Source: Streptomyces sp. NBC_00358
Lineage (GTDB): Bacteria > Actinomycetota > Actinomycetes > Streptomycetales > Streptomycetaceae
Direction of reading: 5' to 3'
DNA length: 64,000 nucleotides
Assembly: GCF_036099295.1 (NCBI RefSeq)
Contig: NZ_CP107976.1
Coordinates: 2,356,001-2,420,000, forward strand
Shown: one piece after another, positions 22,285 through 32,006 of the stretch
Position numbering within the stretch: position 1 is the first letter of the stretch
Layout: each line of letters begins with the position of its first letter
Made by a program: the position numbers and the translations under genes
The notes under the pieces: generated by a model
Told to the model about the DNA's origin: nothing
Databases searched by the model: none
What the model saw: the letters and a program-made list of their open reading frames with translations, nothing else

Positions 22285-24606
22285 TCAGCCGGCCGGTGTG
22301 ATGGTGACCTTGACGTGTTTCATCAGGGGCTGGTCGCTCTGGAGGCTGTAGTCGCCGATCGCGCACAGGACGTTCATCTCCGGCATGTAGCCGGCCGCGC
22401 AGCCGCGCGGGATGTCGTACGGAATGGCCAGGTAGCCGTCGAGACCGCGGTGGCTGCCGTCCTTGGCCGTGCTGACGATGTCGACCGGGGTGAACTCGGA
22501 GATGCCGCGTTCACGCATGTCGCCCTCGTTCATGAACACGAGGGTCCGCAGGTTCTTGACGCCCCGGTAGCGGTCGTTGTCGGAGTAGATCGTCGTGTTC
22601 CACTGGTCGTGGGACCGCATGGTGCCGAGCGCCAGCGTGCCGGGGGCGGGGACCACGTCGGGCAGCGGGGCCGCGGAGAACTCGGCCCGGCCCGACGGTG
22701 TGAGGAAGACCAGTTCGCGGGCGGGCTGTTTGATGCGGAAGCCGAGCGGCAGGCGCACACGGCGGTTGCAGTCCTCGAACCCGTCGAGGGCCTGCGCCAT
22801 GGTGTCGCGGATGCGGTCGTAGTCCTCGATGTACCACTCCCACGGAGTCCCGCTGTCCGGAAGGGCCGCGCGGGCCATTCCGGCGACGATCGCGGGCTCG
22901 GACAGCAGGTGCTTCGAGGCGGGGCGCTTCATGCCGACGGACAGGTGGACCATGCTCATCGAGTCCTCGACCGAGGTGCTCTGGACGCCGCCGCGCTGAT
23001 GGTCCTTCTCGGTCCGGCCCAGGCACGGGAGGATGAGCGCGCGGCGGCCGTGCACGAGGTGGCTGCGGTTGAGCTTGGTGCTCACCTGCACCGTGAGGTC
23101 GCAGTTGCGCAACGCCGCGTAGGTGTACGGGGTGTCGGGCGCGGCGAGGGCGAAGTTGCCGCCCATGCCGACGAACACCTTCACCTCGCCGCCGTGCATG
23201 GCCCGGATGGTGGCCACGGTGTCCCGGCCGTGCTCGCGGGGCGGGTCGATCTTGCACACCTCGGCCAGCCGGTCCAGGAACTCCTCGCTCGGCCGGTGGT
23301 CGATGCCGCACGTGCGGTTGCCCTGGACGTTGCTGTGGCCGCGCACCGGTGAGGGACCGGCGCCCTCGCGGCCCAGATTGCCGCGCAGCAGAAGGAGGTT
23401 GACGATCTCCCGCACGGTGTCGACGCCGTGCTCGTGCTGGCTGACGCCCAGACACCAGCTGATGATGGAGCGGTCGGCGTCGCGGTACACCCGCGCCGCC
23501 TTGAGGATGCCGTCCCGGTCGATGCCGGACTGGCGCTCGATCTCGTCCCAGGACGTGGCCTCGCACACCGCGCGGTACTTGTCGAAGTACGCCGTGTGGC
23601 GGTCGATGAACTCCCGGTCCAGGGCCTTGGGATCGGTGCTCGACTGCTCCAGGATCGCCTTGGCCATACCGCGCAGCAGCGCCATGTCGCCGCCGATGCG
23701 CGGCTGGAGGTTCAGGGTGCTGGTCCGGGTGGACTTGAGGACGGCCATGTCCGTGAAGTCGTGCGGAACGATCGTACGGGTGGCGGCCGCCTCGATCAGC
23801 GGGTTGACGTGCACGATCTGGGCGCCGCGGTGGTAGGCCTCGGCCAGGGCGGTGAGCATCCTGGGCGCGTTGGAGGCGGCGTTGACACCCATGATGAACA
23901 GGGCGTCGGTGGCCTCCCAGTCCTTGAGGTCGGCGGTGCCCTTGCCGGTTCCCAGCGACGCCTGCAGACCACGGCCGCTGGCCTCGTGGCACATGTTCGA
24001 GCAGTCGGGCAGATTGTTCGTGCCCAGTTCGCGGGCCATCAACTGGTAGAGGAACGTGGCCTCGTTGCCGAGGCGGCCGGAGGTGTAGAACGAGGCGCTG
24101 TTCGGATCGTCCAGTTCGCGCAGTGCGCGGCCGACGAGTTCGAACGCGTCGCGCCAGGCGATCGGCACGTAGTGGTCCGACTCCGGTTCGTAGACCATGG
24201 GTTCGGTCAGCCGGCCCTGGTCCTCCAGGTCGTAGTCGCTCCAGCCGAACAACTCGGTCACCGAGTGGGCTGCGAAGAACTCGCGGCCGACCCGCTTGTT
24301 CGTCATCTCCCAGGTGACGTGCTTGATGCCGTTCTCGCAGATGTCCAGGTGCAGGCCCTTGGTGTCGTCGGGCCACGCGCATCCGGGGCAGTCGAAGCCC
24401 GTGTTCTCGTGGTTCATCCGCATGATCGCTCGTGGACCGTCCACGAGAGCGCGTTCGCGCACCAGGAACCGGCCGACGCTCTTGGCCGCACCCCAGCCGG
24501 CCGCGGGGTGACGGTAGGGGTGGAATTCCGGTTCGCCCTGGGGGGCGGGCCCCACTCGGGGTTCCCGCCCGTCCTGGCCGTCCTGGGATGCGTTCAAGGG
24601 TCTCAC
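22285..24606 (-). CDS. FdhF/YdeP-type molybdopterin oxidoreductase
   Basis: 773 residues, full length for the YdeP-like group of the DMSO-reductase superfamily. Near the N-terminus is FDCPGCAWPD instead of the classical four-Cys Fe-S motif; DCSNMCHEASGRGL is the likely cofactor/Mo region, followed by molybdopterin-binding stretches (GVNAASNAPRML, GMGGNFALAAPD, SHDQWNTTIYSDNDRYRG). No Tat signal, so probably cytoplasmic. Substrate unknown; E. coli YdeP is linked to acid resistance. GTG start 12 nt after the bL37 stop, so the two are probably cotranscribed. Confidence 0.88.
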   Translation of the reverse strand: MRPLNASQDGQDGREPRVGPAPQGEPEFHPYRHPAAGWGAAKSVGRFLVRERALVDGPRAIMRMNHENTGFDCPGCAWPDDTKGLHLDICENGIKHVTWEMTNKRVGREFFAAHSVTELFGWSDYDLEDQGRLTEPMVYEPESDHYVPIAWRDAFELVGRALRELDDPNSASFYTSGRLGNEATFLYQLMARELGTNNLPDCSNMCHEASGRGLQASLGTGKGTADLKDWEATDALFIMGVNAASNAPRMLTALAEAYHRGAQIVHVNPLIEAAATRTIVPHDFTDMAVLKSTRTSTLNLQPRIGGDMALLRGMAKAILEQSSTDPKALDREFIDRHTAYFDKYRAVCEATSWDEIERQSGIDRDGILKAARVYRDADRSIISWCLGVSQHEHGVDTVREIVNLLLLRGNLGREGAGPSPVRGHSNVQGNRTCGIDHRPSEEFLDRLAEVCKIDPPREHGRDTVATIRAMHGGEVKVFVGMGGNFALAAPDTPYTYAALRNCDLTVQVSTKLNRSHLVHGRRALILPCLGRTEKDHQRGGVQSTSVEDSMSMVHLSVGMKRPASKHLLSEPAIVAGMARAALPDSGTPWEWYIEDYDRIRDTMAQALDGFEDCNRRVRLPLGFRIKQPARELVFLTPSGRAEFSAAPLPDVVPAPGTLALGTMRSHDQWNTTIYSDNDRYRGVKNLRTLVFMNEGDMRERGISEFTPVDIVSTAKDGSHRGLDGYLAIPYDIPRGCAAGYMPEMNVLCAIGDYSLQSDQPLMKHVKVTITPAG

Positions 24607-24618
24607 CGGGCTCGATGA

Positions 24619-24696
24619 CTAGGACTGGGGTCGCTTCCCGTGGTTCGCGGCGTGCTTGCGGCGCGCCTTCTTCTTCCGGCGTCGCTTCGACGACAT
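24619..24696 (-). CDS. 50S ribosomal protein bL37 (25 residues)
   Basis: A 25-residue, extremely basic peptide: MSSKRRRKKKARRK followed by HAANHGKRPQS. The ANHGKRP ending and the Lys/Arg core match the small actinobacterial large-subunit protein bL37 first recognised in mycobacterial ribosome structures. GGGAGG lies 5 nt upstream of the ATG. Such genes are often missed because of their size. It heads a two-gene unit with the molybdoenzyme gene and is divergent from the Gre-like gene. Confidence 0.85.
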   Translation of the reverse strand: MSSKRRRKKKARRKHAANHGKRPQS

Positions 24697-24861
24697 GGGA
24701 CCTCCCTCGCTCGCAGGACGGCACGAGGCGTCCTGAACTCCGGTGGCCCACGATTCCATACATCACATATCGTCGCGATTCGACTCGATGGCGCATCAAA
24801 ACGCACAGATATGCTGATGACGGTCGCGTACGACCCTTCCTTCGGCACCCGAGGAGCAGGC

Positions 24862-25335
24862 ATGACCAGCGAACCAGCGCCGATCAGCGAGGCCGCCCGG
24901 CACGCTCTGGAGCAGGAGCTCGGCGACCTCCACGCCGAGCGGGGAACGGTCGCCGCGACGCTGCGGGACTCGGACGCGGAGGTGGGCGACCGGGCCGACG
25001 AAGCGGACGAGTTGCAGCGCACCGACGATCTCCAGCGGCTGGACGACCGTATCGCCGAGATCACCACTCGGCTCCGTCAGGCGGATCTGGCGGGTCCGCC
25101 GCCGACCGATCTGGTCGGCGGCGGCAGCACGGTCACCGTCCGGTTCGCGGACGGCACGACGGACACCGTCCAGATCGGTGGGACCGCGGCGGTGGCGGAC
25201 CGGACGCTCGTCACCGCCGACAGCCCGCTCGGACGTGCTCTCCTCGGCCACCGGGCGGGAGACACCGTGGACTTCCAGGCACCCGACGGACCGCAGAGCG
25301 CGGTGGTCGTGTCCCTGGGCGATCCGTCCGGGTGA
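24862..25335 (+). CDS. GreA/GreB-family transcription factor-like protein
   Basis: 157 residues. The N-terminal half is the Gre coiled coil (ALEQELGDLHAERGTVAATL ... LQRTDDLQRLDDRIAEI), and the C-terminal half the FKBP-like domain with VGGGSTVTVRFADGTTDTV and a closing SPLGRALLGHRAGDTVDF that matches GreA. The coiled-coil tip has Asp/Glu (DSDAEVGDRADEADEL), as needed for cleavage stimulation in RNA polymerase. It is a paralogue-type protein rather than the main GreA, and could act on polymerase under stress. GAGGAGCAGG precedes the ATG. Confidence 0.85.
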   Translation: MTSEPAPISEAARHALEQELGDLHAERGTVAATLRDSDAEVGDRADEADELQRTDDLQRLDDRIAEITTRLRQADLAGPPPTDLVGGGSTVTVRFADGTTDTVQIGGTAAVADRTLVTADSPLGRALLGHRAGDTVDFQAPDGPQSAVVVSLGDPSG

Positions 25336-25394
25336 CCGGACTCGCCGCGGGTCCGACATCACCGGGGGCCTGAAATCACCGTCCCGCGTCGATC

Positions 25395-25673
25395 TCAGTC
25401 CCCGTAACTGGAGGGCGGGTAGGGGTCCCGGGACCGCCGGGTGAGGTTGCCGGTCGGGATCCGGCCGGCGCCCACCTCCAGATCGATCTCCACGCGCTCT
25501 CTGCGGTACTCGGCTTCGGGGTCGTCCATGGGACCGCCCAGCAGCCCTGCCTCCCGCCGCTCACGGACCGTACGTGCGTGGAGTTCGTCATCGTCGGAGC
25601 GCAGGGGCATTCCCCTGTTGTGAGCGTGCTCCGGATCGCCTTCGACAGCCCGGTTGGACTTGTGGTGCGTCAT
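25395..25673 (-). CDS. Conserved-looking hydrophilic hypothetical protein
   Basis: 92 residues, highly charged, no membrane segment or signal peptide; begins MTHHKSNRAVEGDPEHAHNR and contains a Glu/Arg-rich stretch (DDPEAEYRRERVEIDLEVG). GAGGAGGC 6 nt upstream of the ATG supports this start over one five codons earlier. I recognise no family. It lies between the convergent Gre-like gene and the Clp gene upstream, on the Clp strand. Confidence 0.65.
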   Translation of the reverse strand: MTHHKSNRAVEGDPEHAHNRGMPLRSDDDELHARTVRERREAGLLGGPMDDPEAEYRRERVEIDLEVGAGRIPTGNLTRRSRDPYPPSSYGD

Positions 25674-25767
25674 GCGCCGCCTCCTCAAACGACTACCCGG
25701 CGTTCACGCGCCCGGGTACGTCTTCGGTGTCAGAAGTCCTCCGTTCCCGTCCTTCGCCTTACGTTGC

Positions 25768-28320
25768 CTACTCGTCCCCCGTGCCGACGGCGGACTTCCC
25801 GCTCCCCGCCTCCGCGCCGTCGGCCGGAGTACCGCCGCCCGAGGCGCTCTTGCGCACGGTGCAGTGGACGGAGCCGTCGCGGTCGTCGGCGACGATCGTG
25901 TCGCCGGGCTCGGCCTCGCCGCCGAGCAGGAGTTCCGCGATCCTGTTGTCGAGCTCGGTCTGGATCGTCCGCCTCAACGGGCGCGCCCCGAACTCCGGTT
26001 GGTGGCCGTGGGCGATCAGCAGCTTCTTCGCCGCCTCCGTCACCTCCAGCTTCATGCCCTGCGCGTGCACCCGGCGTTCGCTCCGCCCGAGCAGATGCCC
26101 GACGATCTGCGCCAGGTCGTCCCCGGTCAGGCTGTGGAAGATGATGATGTCGTCGATGCGGTTCAGGAACTCGGGCAGGAACCGGGTCCGCAGCTCGTCC
26201 ATCAGCGCGTCCTTGAGATCGGACGCATCCCCCTGGTGGTCCAGGATGCGACGCGCGCCGATGTTCGAGGTCATGATCACGACGCAGTGCCGGAAGTCGA
26301 CGGTACGCCCCTGACCGTCCGTCAGGCGGCCGTCGTCGAGGATCTGGAGCAGCGTGTTGAAGACGTCGGGGTGCGCCTTCTCCACCTCGTCGAACAGCAC
26401 GACGCTGTACGGCTGCCGACGGACCTTCTCGGTCAACTGCCCCGCCTCGTCGTACCCGACGTATCCGGGAGGCGCTCCGACGAGACGGGCGACCGTGTGC
26501 TTCTCCTGGAACTCGCTCATGTCGAAGCGGATCATGCGGTTCTCGTCGCCGAACAGCAGCTCGGCGAGGGTCTTGGCCAGCTCCGTCTTGCCCACGCCGG
26601 TCGGGCCGAGGAAGAGGAAGGAACCCACGGGGCGGTTCGGGTCGCCCATACCGGCCCGGTTGCGGCGCACCGCCTGCGAGACGGCGGTGACCGCCTCGTC
26701 CTGGCCGACGATCCGGGCGTGCATCTCCTCCTCCAGCTTGAGGAGCTTCTCCTTCTCGCTGGCGGTCAGCTGGGACACCGGGATGCCGGTGCGCCGGGAG
26801 ACGATGTCCGCGATGTCCCGGGCGGTCACGGACACGACACCGGCGCGCCGCTCCTCGATCCCCGCGCGCTCGCCCTCCGCCTCGGCGATCCGCCCCTTCA
26901 GCCGTCCCGCGCGCTCGAAGTCCTCGGCGGCGACGGCCTGGTCGCGTTCCCGGCGCAGTTTCGCGACGCGGTCCTCACGTTCGGCGACCTCGGTCGAGCG
27001 CGAGGCGCCGCGCAGCCGGACCCGGGCGCCCGCCTGGTCCATCACGTCGATCGCCTTGTCGGGCAGGAACCGGTCGCTGATGTACCGGTCGGACAGTTCC
27101 GCCGCCGCGGCCAGGGCGCCGTCGGCGAAGCGGACCTGGTGGTGCGCCTCGTACGCGTCGCGCAGACCTTCCAGGATCTGCACGGTCTCCTCGACCGTCG
27201 GCTCCGGGACCAGTACCGGCTGGAAGCGCCGTTCGAGGGCCGCGTCCTTCTCGACGTACTTGCGGTACTCGTCGATGGTGGTCGCGCCCACCACGTGCAG
27301 TTCTCCGCGGGCGAGAGCGGGCTTGAGCATGTTCCCGGCGTCCATCGAGCCCTCGCCCGTCGCGCCCGCGCCGACGACCGTGTGCAGTTCGTCGATGAAG
27401 AGGACGATCTCCCCGTCCGATGCCTGGACGTCCTCGATGACCTTCTTCAGCCGCTCCTCGAACTGCCCGCGGTACTGGGCACCCGCCACCATGCCGGACA
27501 GGTCGAGCGAGACGACGCGCTTGCCCTTCAGGGTGTCGGGGACGTCTCCGGACACGATGCGCTGGGCCAGTCCCTCGACGATCGCGGTCTTGCCGACGCC
27601 CGGCTCGCCGATGAGCACGGGGTTGTTCTTGGACCGCCGCGAAAGGATCTCGATGGTCTGCTCGATCTGCTCGGCCCGTCCCACGACCGGGTCGAGCCGC
27701 CCGGCCTTCGCCTCTTCCGTCAGGTCGCGTCCGAACTCGTCCAGGGTCGTCGCCGGCTTGTCCGGCTCGGCGGGACGGTTGTCCGGGCGGCCCGTCCGTT
27801 CCGTGAGTCCCGCCAGTTTCTGCGCGTCCTGACCGTCGGCGCGCAGAAGCTGGGCGGCGCCGGTGTCGGCGTCACCGAGCAGGGCGCCGAGAATGTGCTC
27901 GGGGCCGATGTAGGACACTCCGGACGCCTGCGAGCGGGCGTAGGCGGTGGCGAGGGTGCGCTTGGCCGCCGGGGTGAGGCCCGGTTCCGAGGACGGTTCG
28001 CTGCTCTCCCGGGGAAGCACCTCGGCGAGCTGGGCGGCGAGGGCGTCGGGGTCCACCTCCGCGCGGGCCAGCAGCGAACGCGAGGGTTCCACCTTCGTGG
28101 CGGCCCAGAGCAGGTGCTCGGTGTCGAGATCGGACGACCCGTCCTGCAGGGCCCGCTGCGCGGCCAGGTTCAGCAGTTCCTGCGAGGACTCCGTCAGCAG
28201 CCGTCCGATGGGCACCCGCTGCACCGCTGGAGGAGACGACGCGGGTGACATCCCGAAAAACCGGTTCAGCAGTTCACCGAAAGGGTCGGACGAGCCGAAA
28301 CCGTAGGACGACATCGACAT
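25768..28320 (-). CDS. ClpC-like AAA+ unfoldase lacking the ClpP loop
   Basis: 850 residues from the ATG preceded by GGGAG; earlier in-frame ATGs lack a ribosome site. Two Clp-N repeats ([11 protein letters not shown]...LDTEHLLWA and [13 protein letters not shown]...[11 protein letters not shown]), AAA1 with GEPGVGKT and FIDELHT, a short middle region with a UVR-like stretch ([18 protein letters not shown]), and AAA2 with GPTGVGKT and [13 protein letters not shown]. Between TSNIG and PEFLNR it reads [14 protein letters not shown], as in ClpB, without the (L/I)GF tripeptide that docks ClpP in ClpC/ClpA. It is therefore probably a ClpP-independent disaggregase or a stress paralogue, not the housekeeping ClpC. 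The N-terminal 45 residues are unusual ([20 protein letters not shown]). Confidence 0.93.
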   Translation of the reverse strand: MSMSSYGFGSSDPFGELLNRFFGMSPASSPPAVQRVPIGRLLTESSQELLNLAAQRALQDGSSDLDTEHLLWAATKVEPSRSLLARAEVDPDALAAQLAEVLPRESSEPSSEPGLTPAAKRTLATAYARSQASGVSYIGPEHILGALLGDADTGAAQLLRADGQDAQKLAGLTERTGRPDNRPAEPDKPATTLDEFGRDLTEEAKAGRLDPVVGRAEQIEQTIEILSRRSKNNPVLIGEPGVGKTAIVEGLAQRIVSGDVPDTLKGKRVVSLDLSGMVAGAQYRGQFEERLKKVIEDVQASDGEIVLFIDELHTVVGAGATGEGSMDAGNMLKPALARGELHVVGATTIDEYRKYVEKDAALERRFQPVLVPEPTVEETVQILEGLRDAYEAHHQVRFADGALAAAAELSDRYISDRFLPDKAIDVMDQAGARVRLRGASRSTEVAEREDRVAKLRRERDQAVAAEDFERAGRLKGRIAEAEGERAGIEERRAGVVSVTARDIADIVSRRTGIPVSQLTASEKEKLLKLEEEMHARIVGQDEAVTAVSQAVRRNRAGMGDPNRPVGSFLFLGPTGVGKTELAKTLAELLFGDENRMIRFDMSEFQEKHTVARLVGAPPGYVGYDEAGQLTEKVRRQPYSVVLFDEVEKAHPDVFNTLLQILDDGRLTDGQGRTVDFRHCVVIMTSNIGARRILDHQGDASDLKDALMDELRTRFLPEFLNRIDDIIIFHSLTGDDLAQIVGHLLGRSERRVHAQGMKLEVTEAAKKLLIAHGHQPEFGARPLRRTIQTELDNRIAELLLGGEAEPGDTIVADDRDGSVHCTVRKSASGGGTPADGAEAGSGKSAVGTGDE

Positions 28321-28485
28321 GGGGCGGCTCCCGGTGCGGCGATGGGTCCTTTCCACCATTTCGCGGCGCCTATTGCTCCGCAACCGGAGCGGCCGTCCGC
28401 GAAGCGCGGGTCCTGGCCTGCCGTCTTTCCCCGGAGAGGTCTGAACTCGCCGGAGGGGGAGGCGCGTTGGCGGACGACGGGAAAC

Positions 28486-28520
28486 GGGCGGTTCTCCGGA
28501 GAACCTCCGGAGAACCGCCC
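28486..28520 (-). terminator. Strong terminator hairpin after the encapsulin gene
   Basis: A perfect 16-bp stem (GGGCGGTTCTCCGGAG / CTCCGGAGAACCGCCC) with AAC loop, 62 nt past the encapsulin stop and 165 nt upstream of the Clp start. It contains the 16-bp palindrome GGTTCTCCGGAGAACC, so a regulatory role for the Clp gene is an alternative. Confidence 0.75.
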
Positions 28521-28582
28521 GGGAACCCTCGCGGAGCGCCGTACCGAACGTCGGGGAGGACGCCCACGCACCCCGGGCGGGG

Positions 28583-29482
28583 TCAGGCCCTGCCCGCGCC
28601 CGCCCCGGTGTCCGAGCCGCTGCCCGAGCCGGTGTCGGTCCCGATCCACGGGTCGAGCGCCACCACGGCCTCGTCCGTGTGGACCAGGAAGGTCAGGGTC
28701 TGCCGGAAGTACAGGTCGATGCCGGTCGCGTCATGGGCCGTGTAGCCGATGGCGAGATCCTCACCGAGCCTGAGTTCGTAGTCGCCGCCCCTGGTCGTGA
28801 GCAGGAAGGCCCCCTCCACGGCGGGCGCCCAGATCAGCCGGCCGTCGAGCATCCGTCCGAGGTGGGCGGCGATGGGATAGCCGTGGTCGGAGGTCTCGCT
28901 GACGGCCGTGTACGCCTCCGCGCCCAGCAGCAGCGCGTACGGGCCCTGCACACCCGCCAGCCGCAGGGTGCTCAGGGCGTGGCTGACCGCGTCCGGGAAG
29001 TCGCGCGGCTGCGCGGGCAGCCGGAGGACGGGGTTGGAGGTACGCGCGCGAAGACCCTCGACACCGGCCGCCGTGTACCCGTTGAAGACGGTCTGGTCCT
29101 CGGCGAACGCCATGGTGCGCGCCGCGTCCTTGACCGGTTGCCAGTCGGAGTCCTTGGCGCCGCGGTCCACGTCGTCGACGGCGGCGCGGCTCACCCTGAA
29201 CGGCACCGTCAGCTCGACCAGCGGCCGCACCTGGCGCAGCCGGGCGGCGACACCGGGTGACGGCCCGTCGATGCGGGACAGGTGGCCGGTGCCCACCGCG
29301 GCGAGTCCGGGGCCGTCGGGGCCCGACACGTCCACGACGCGCCGGCCCGCGAGGTTGCGCCGGAAGGTGCGGCGCGCCTCGTCCTCGATCTCGTTCCACG
29401 CGGCGGGCGTGACGGGGGCGAGTTCGCGGTGCAGGTTGCCGGTACCGGTGCCGGGGGCGGTGACGTCGGGCGTGGTCGTCAT
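28583..29482 (-). CDS. Family 1 encapsulin shell protein
   Basis: 299 residues, HK97-fold nanocompartment shell (formerly linocin M18-like). Recognisable: N-terminal LHRELAPVTPAAWNEIEDEA, FRRNLAGRRVVDVSGPDG, YTAAGVEGLRA, and the C-terminal DYELRLGEDLAIGYTAHD followed by VDLYFRQ-type strand and FLVHTDEAVVAL. It carries a Gly/Ser/Asp-rich tail of about 17 residues beyond the usual end, predicted on the shell's outer surface. The start overlaps the stop of the DyP peroxidase gene (ATGA), the standard cargo-shell operon. Confidence 0.93.
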   Translation of the reverse strand: MTTTPDVTAPGTGTGNLHRELAPVTPAAWNEIEDEARRTFRRNLAGRRVVDVSGPDGPGLAAVGTGHLSRIDGPSPGVAARLRQVRPLVELTVPFRVSRAAVDDVDRGAKDSDWQPVKDAARTMAFAEDQTVFNGYTAAGVEGLRARTSNPVLRLPAQPRDFPDAVSHALSTLRLAGVQGPYALLLGAEAYTAVSETSDHGYPIAAHLGRMLDGRLIWAPAVEGAFLLTTRGGDYELRLGEDLAIGYTAHDATGIDLYFRQTLTFLVHTDEAVVALDPWIGTDTGSGSGSDTGAGAGRA

Positions 29483-30534
29483 GGTCGGACTCCTTTGAGG
29501 CTGCCGATCCCCAGTGAGCCGTCCGCCGCCGCCCGCTCGCCGGAGGCGGCGGGGAGGCCGGGAGTGGCGGGACGGTCCGCCGCCCGCTCGTCCGCCGCCC
29601 GCTCGCCGGGAGCCGCGGGCAGGTCGTCGAGGAAGTCGGCGGTCGGTACGTGGAAGAGGCATCCGGTGATCGCGGTCGAGAAGTCGAGGATGCGGTCGTG
29701 CGAGGCCCGGCCGTCTCCCAGGAACATGTTCCGGAGCATCTGCTCGGTCACCTCGGGGGTACGGGCGTAGCCGATGAAGAAGGTGCCGAACTCGCCCTGT
29801 CCCAGGGAGCCGAACGGCATGTTCTCCCGCACGATCCTGCGTTCGTCGCCGTCCTCGCCGGTGATGGTGTTGAGCGCCACGTGGGAGTCGGCCGGCTTGA
29901 CGTCGTCGGGGAGTTCCACATTGGCGAGCTTCGTGCGCCCGATGACCTTCTCCTGCTCGTCCGACGGCAGCGTGTTCCACGTCCGCAGGTCGTGCAGGTA
30001 CTTCTGGACGATCACGTAACTGCCGCCCGCGAAGGCCGGGTCCTCGTCGCCGACGAGGACGGCGTCGGCGGCCGGCCGGCCTTCGGGGTTCTCGCTGCCG
30101 TCGACGAAGCCGAGCAGGTCGCGGTTGTCGAAGTACTTGAATCCATGGACCTCGTCGACGACCGTGACCGCGCCGTCCAGTCGTTCCACGATCAGCCGGG
30201 CCAGTTCGAAGCAGAGGTCCGCCCGACGGGCCCGGACATGGAACAGGAGGTCGCCCGGCGTGGCCGGAGCCCGGTGGCGCTTGCCCGTCAACTCCGTGAA
30301 CGGGTGGAGATGTTGGGGGCGGGGTCCGTCGAACAGCCGGTCCCAGGCAGCGGATCCGATGCCGACGACGCAGTCGAGGTCGTCGCCCGGCGCCCGGAAG
30401 GCGACGGAACGGCGCAGTCCCGAGACATCCTCCAGCAGGGCCCGGACCGTGTCCTCGTGCCCCGGCGTGACGGTGACCACGAGGAAGACGGTGGCCCCGG
30501 CCGGTCGGGAGATCACGGCCTGTGGCTCGGCCAA
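29479..30534 (-). CDS. DyP-type heme peroxidase, encapsulin cargo
   Basis: 351 residues. The GXXDG motif is GFVDGSENPEGR (distal Asp) and the heme-ligand His is in DSHVALNTI; FGTFFIGYARTPEVTEQML is family-typical. After an Ala/Glu/Arg-rich linker the protein ends DGSLGIGSLKGVRP, the canonical encapsulin targeting peptide, so it should be packaged in the shell encoded just downstream. It starts at a TTG with GAGGAGG 7 nt upstream; a stop codon five codons before leaves no other start. Expected role: peroxide-dependent oxidation inside a nanocompartment. Confidence 0.95.
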   Translation of the reverse strand: MAEPQAVISRPAGATVFLVVTVTPGHEDTVRALLEDVSGLRRSVAFRAPGDDLDCVVGIGSAAWDRLFDGPRPQHLHPFTELTGKRHRAPATPGDLLFHVRARRADLCFELARLIVERLDGAVTVVDEVHGFKYFDNRDLLGFVDGSENPEGRPAADAVLVGDEDPAFAGGSYVIVQKYLHDLRTWNTLPSDEQEKVIGRTKLANVELPDDVKPADSHVALNTITGEDGDERRIVRENMPFGSLGQGEFGTFFIGYARTPEVTEQMLRNMFLGDGRASHDRILDFSTAITGCLFHVPTADFLDDLPAAPGERAADERAADRPATPGLPAASGERAAADGSLGIGSLKGVRP

Positions 30535-30678
30535 GAGTCGTCCTCCTCATGATTCATGGGACGCGGAGTGTCGGTCGTAGGCGAAGGTGTCCGTCGTACG
30601 CGGACCGGTCGGTTCCTTCTCCCATCCTGCTTCGTCCCCGGGGAAACCGCACCAGAACCGGGTGCGGCCGCGGTGCCG

Positions 30679-31314
30679 TCAGCCGCTCACGAGTCCCACG
30701 ACGACGTTGATGGCCGTTGCGAGAATGCTGGTGCCGAACACGTACGACAGGAGTGAGTGCCTCAGTACGATCGAGCGGATCCTCGGGCTGGAGACGTCGG
30801 TGTCGGACACCTGATAGGTCATTCCGAGGTTGTAGCTGAAGTAGAAGAAGTCGCGGTACGCCGGTGGGTCGTCCGTGTTGAAGTCGATGCCGCCGTCGGC
30901 CTCGTAGTACACGTAGGCGTAGCGGGTGGCGTACATCAGATGCAGGGCGGCCCAGGCCAGGAAGACCCCGCACAGGGCGGTCACGGCCGCGGCGTGGCCG
31001 TGGTCGGCACGGCCGCCGCGCAGGAGCAGCAGCACGATGGCGAAGAGCCCGCACAGGGCGACGGCGACCACCACGAGTTCGTCGGTCAGGGGCCGGAAGT
31101 CCTCGCGCCGCGCGTTGTCGCGGGTGGCCGCGGCCGTCATCGGCCACAGCACCGCCCAGCCCGCCAGGACGAAGAGCAGTTCCGTCGCGGCGATGCCGGC
31201 GAGCAGGCCCAGCAGAACGTCGGTCGACACCCCGACGACCGCGCCGGCCGCTGCACCGAGGACCACCGCGACGATCAGGCGCGGAACGGCGTCCAGGGGC
31301 AGGCTCGTCCTCAT
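30679..31314 (-). CDS. DUF1345 membrane protein
   Basis: 211 residues with five hydrophobic segments. The conserved C-terminal signature [20 protein letters not shown] followed by [11 protein letters not shown] identifies the DUF1345 family, whose function is unknown. It lies 144 nt upstream of the DyP gene on the same strand and 58 nt downstream of the hotdog thioesterase stop, so transcription through both is possible but not shown. Confidence 0.88.
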   Translation of the reverse strand: MRTSLPLDAVPRLIVAVVLGAAAGAVVGVSTDVLLGLLAGIAATELLFVLAGWAVLWPMTAAATRDNARREDFRPLTDELVVVAVALCGLFAIVLLLLRGGRADHGHAAAVTALCGVFLAWAALHLMYATRYAYVYYEADGGIDFNTDDPPAYRDFFYFSYNLGMTYQVSDTDVSSPRIRSIVLRHSLLSYVFGTSILATAINVVVGLVSG

Positions 31315-31372
31315 ACACCGGCACGCTATCCCCGGGACCGCCGGTCGGCCCGCCGGGACCGCGGGCGGCCGG

Positions 31373-31858
31373 TCAGACGGGGAACAGCAGGCAACTGCTG
31401 GTGGTGTGGGCGAGCAGCCGGTCGGCGTCGTCGAAGAGCTCCGCCTGGGCGAGGGCCGTACGGCGGCCGCTGCTGAGTACGGTGCCGACCGCGCGGACCT
31501 TGCCGGTGTCCATGGTGATCGGCCGCAGGAACTTCACGTTCAGGTCGAGCGAGGTGTACCCGGTGCCCCGGGGGAGCACGGACTGCACCGCGCAGCCCGC
31601 CGCGGAGTCGAGCAGTGTGGCGTAGACGCCGCCGTGGACGCTTCCGATCGGGTTGTAGTGCTCCTCCCCCGGGACCAGGGAGAAGACCACGCGGCCGTGC
31701 TCGACCTCTTCGAGGGTCATGCCGACGGTCGCCGAGACCGGTGGCGCGGGGAGCCGTCCGGCCCGCATCTCACGGAGGAAGTCGAGGCCGCTGTACCGGG
31801 CGACGGCGGCCGCGGAGACGGCCGGGTCCTCCCAGTCGTACGTACGAGACCTGCCCAT
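31373..31858 (-). CDS. PaaI-family hotdog thioesterase
   Basis: 161 residues with the hotdog core [20 protein letters not shown] (HGG motif with catalytic Asp a few residues on) and [13 protein letters not shown]. It likely hydrolyses an acyl-CoA, perhaps a phenylacetyl- or hydroxyphenylacetyl-like thioester; substrate unknown. It is divergent from an HxlR regulator and has a nearly ideal promoter with an operator in the spacer, so it is probably the regulator's direct target. Confidence 0.88.
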   Translation of the reverse strand: MGRSRTYDWEDPAVSAAAVARYSGLDFLREMRAGRLPAPPVSATVGMTLEEVEHGRVVFSLVPGEEHYNPIGSVHGGVYATLLDSAAGCAVQSVLPRGTGYTSLDLNVKFLRPITMDTGKVRAVGTVLSSGRRTALAQAELFDDADRLLAHTTSSCLLFPV

Positions 31859-31950
31859 GGCGCTCCCCGTTCCTCGGTGATCCGAGCTCGCGCTCCGAAC
31901 TCGCGGTCCGCATCAGGTGATCCGGCCTCGCGGCCTGACTCTGTTTTTCG

Positions 31951-31979
31951 AAGTTAGCCAGTCGGCACCTGGCTGTCAA
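31951..31979 (-). promoter_or_regulatory. Promoter of the thioesterase gene with an operator in its spacer
   Basis: On the minus strand: -35 TTGACA, exactly 17 nt, -10 TAACTT. The spacer contains the inverted repeat AGCCAG-7 nt-CTGGCT (31956-31974). A repressor bound here would block polymerase; the adjacent HxlR gene product is the natural candidate. Confidence 0.75.
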
Positions 31980-32006
31980 TCCCGCAGTCAGCCTACGATG
32001 GGGCCC

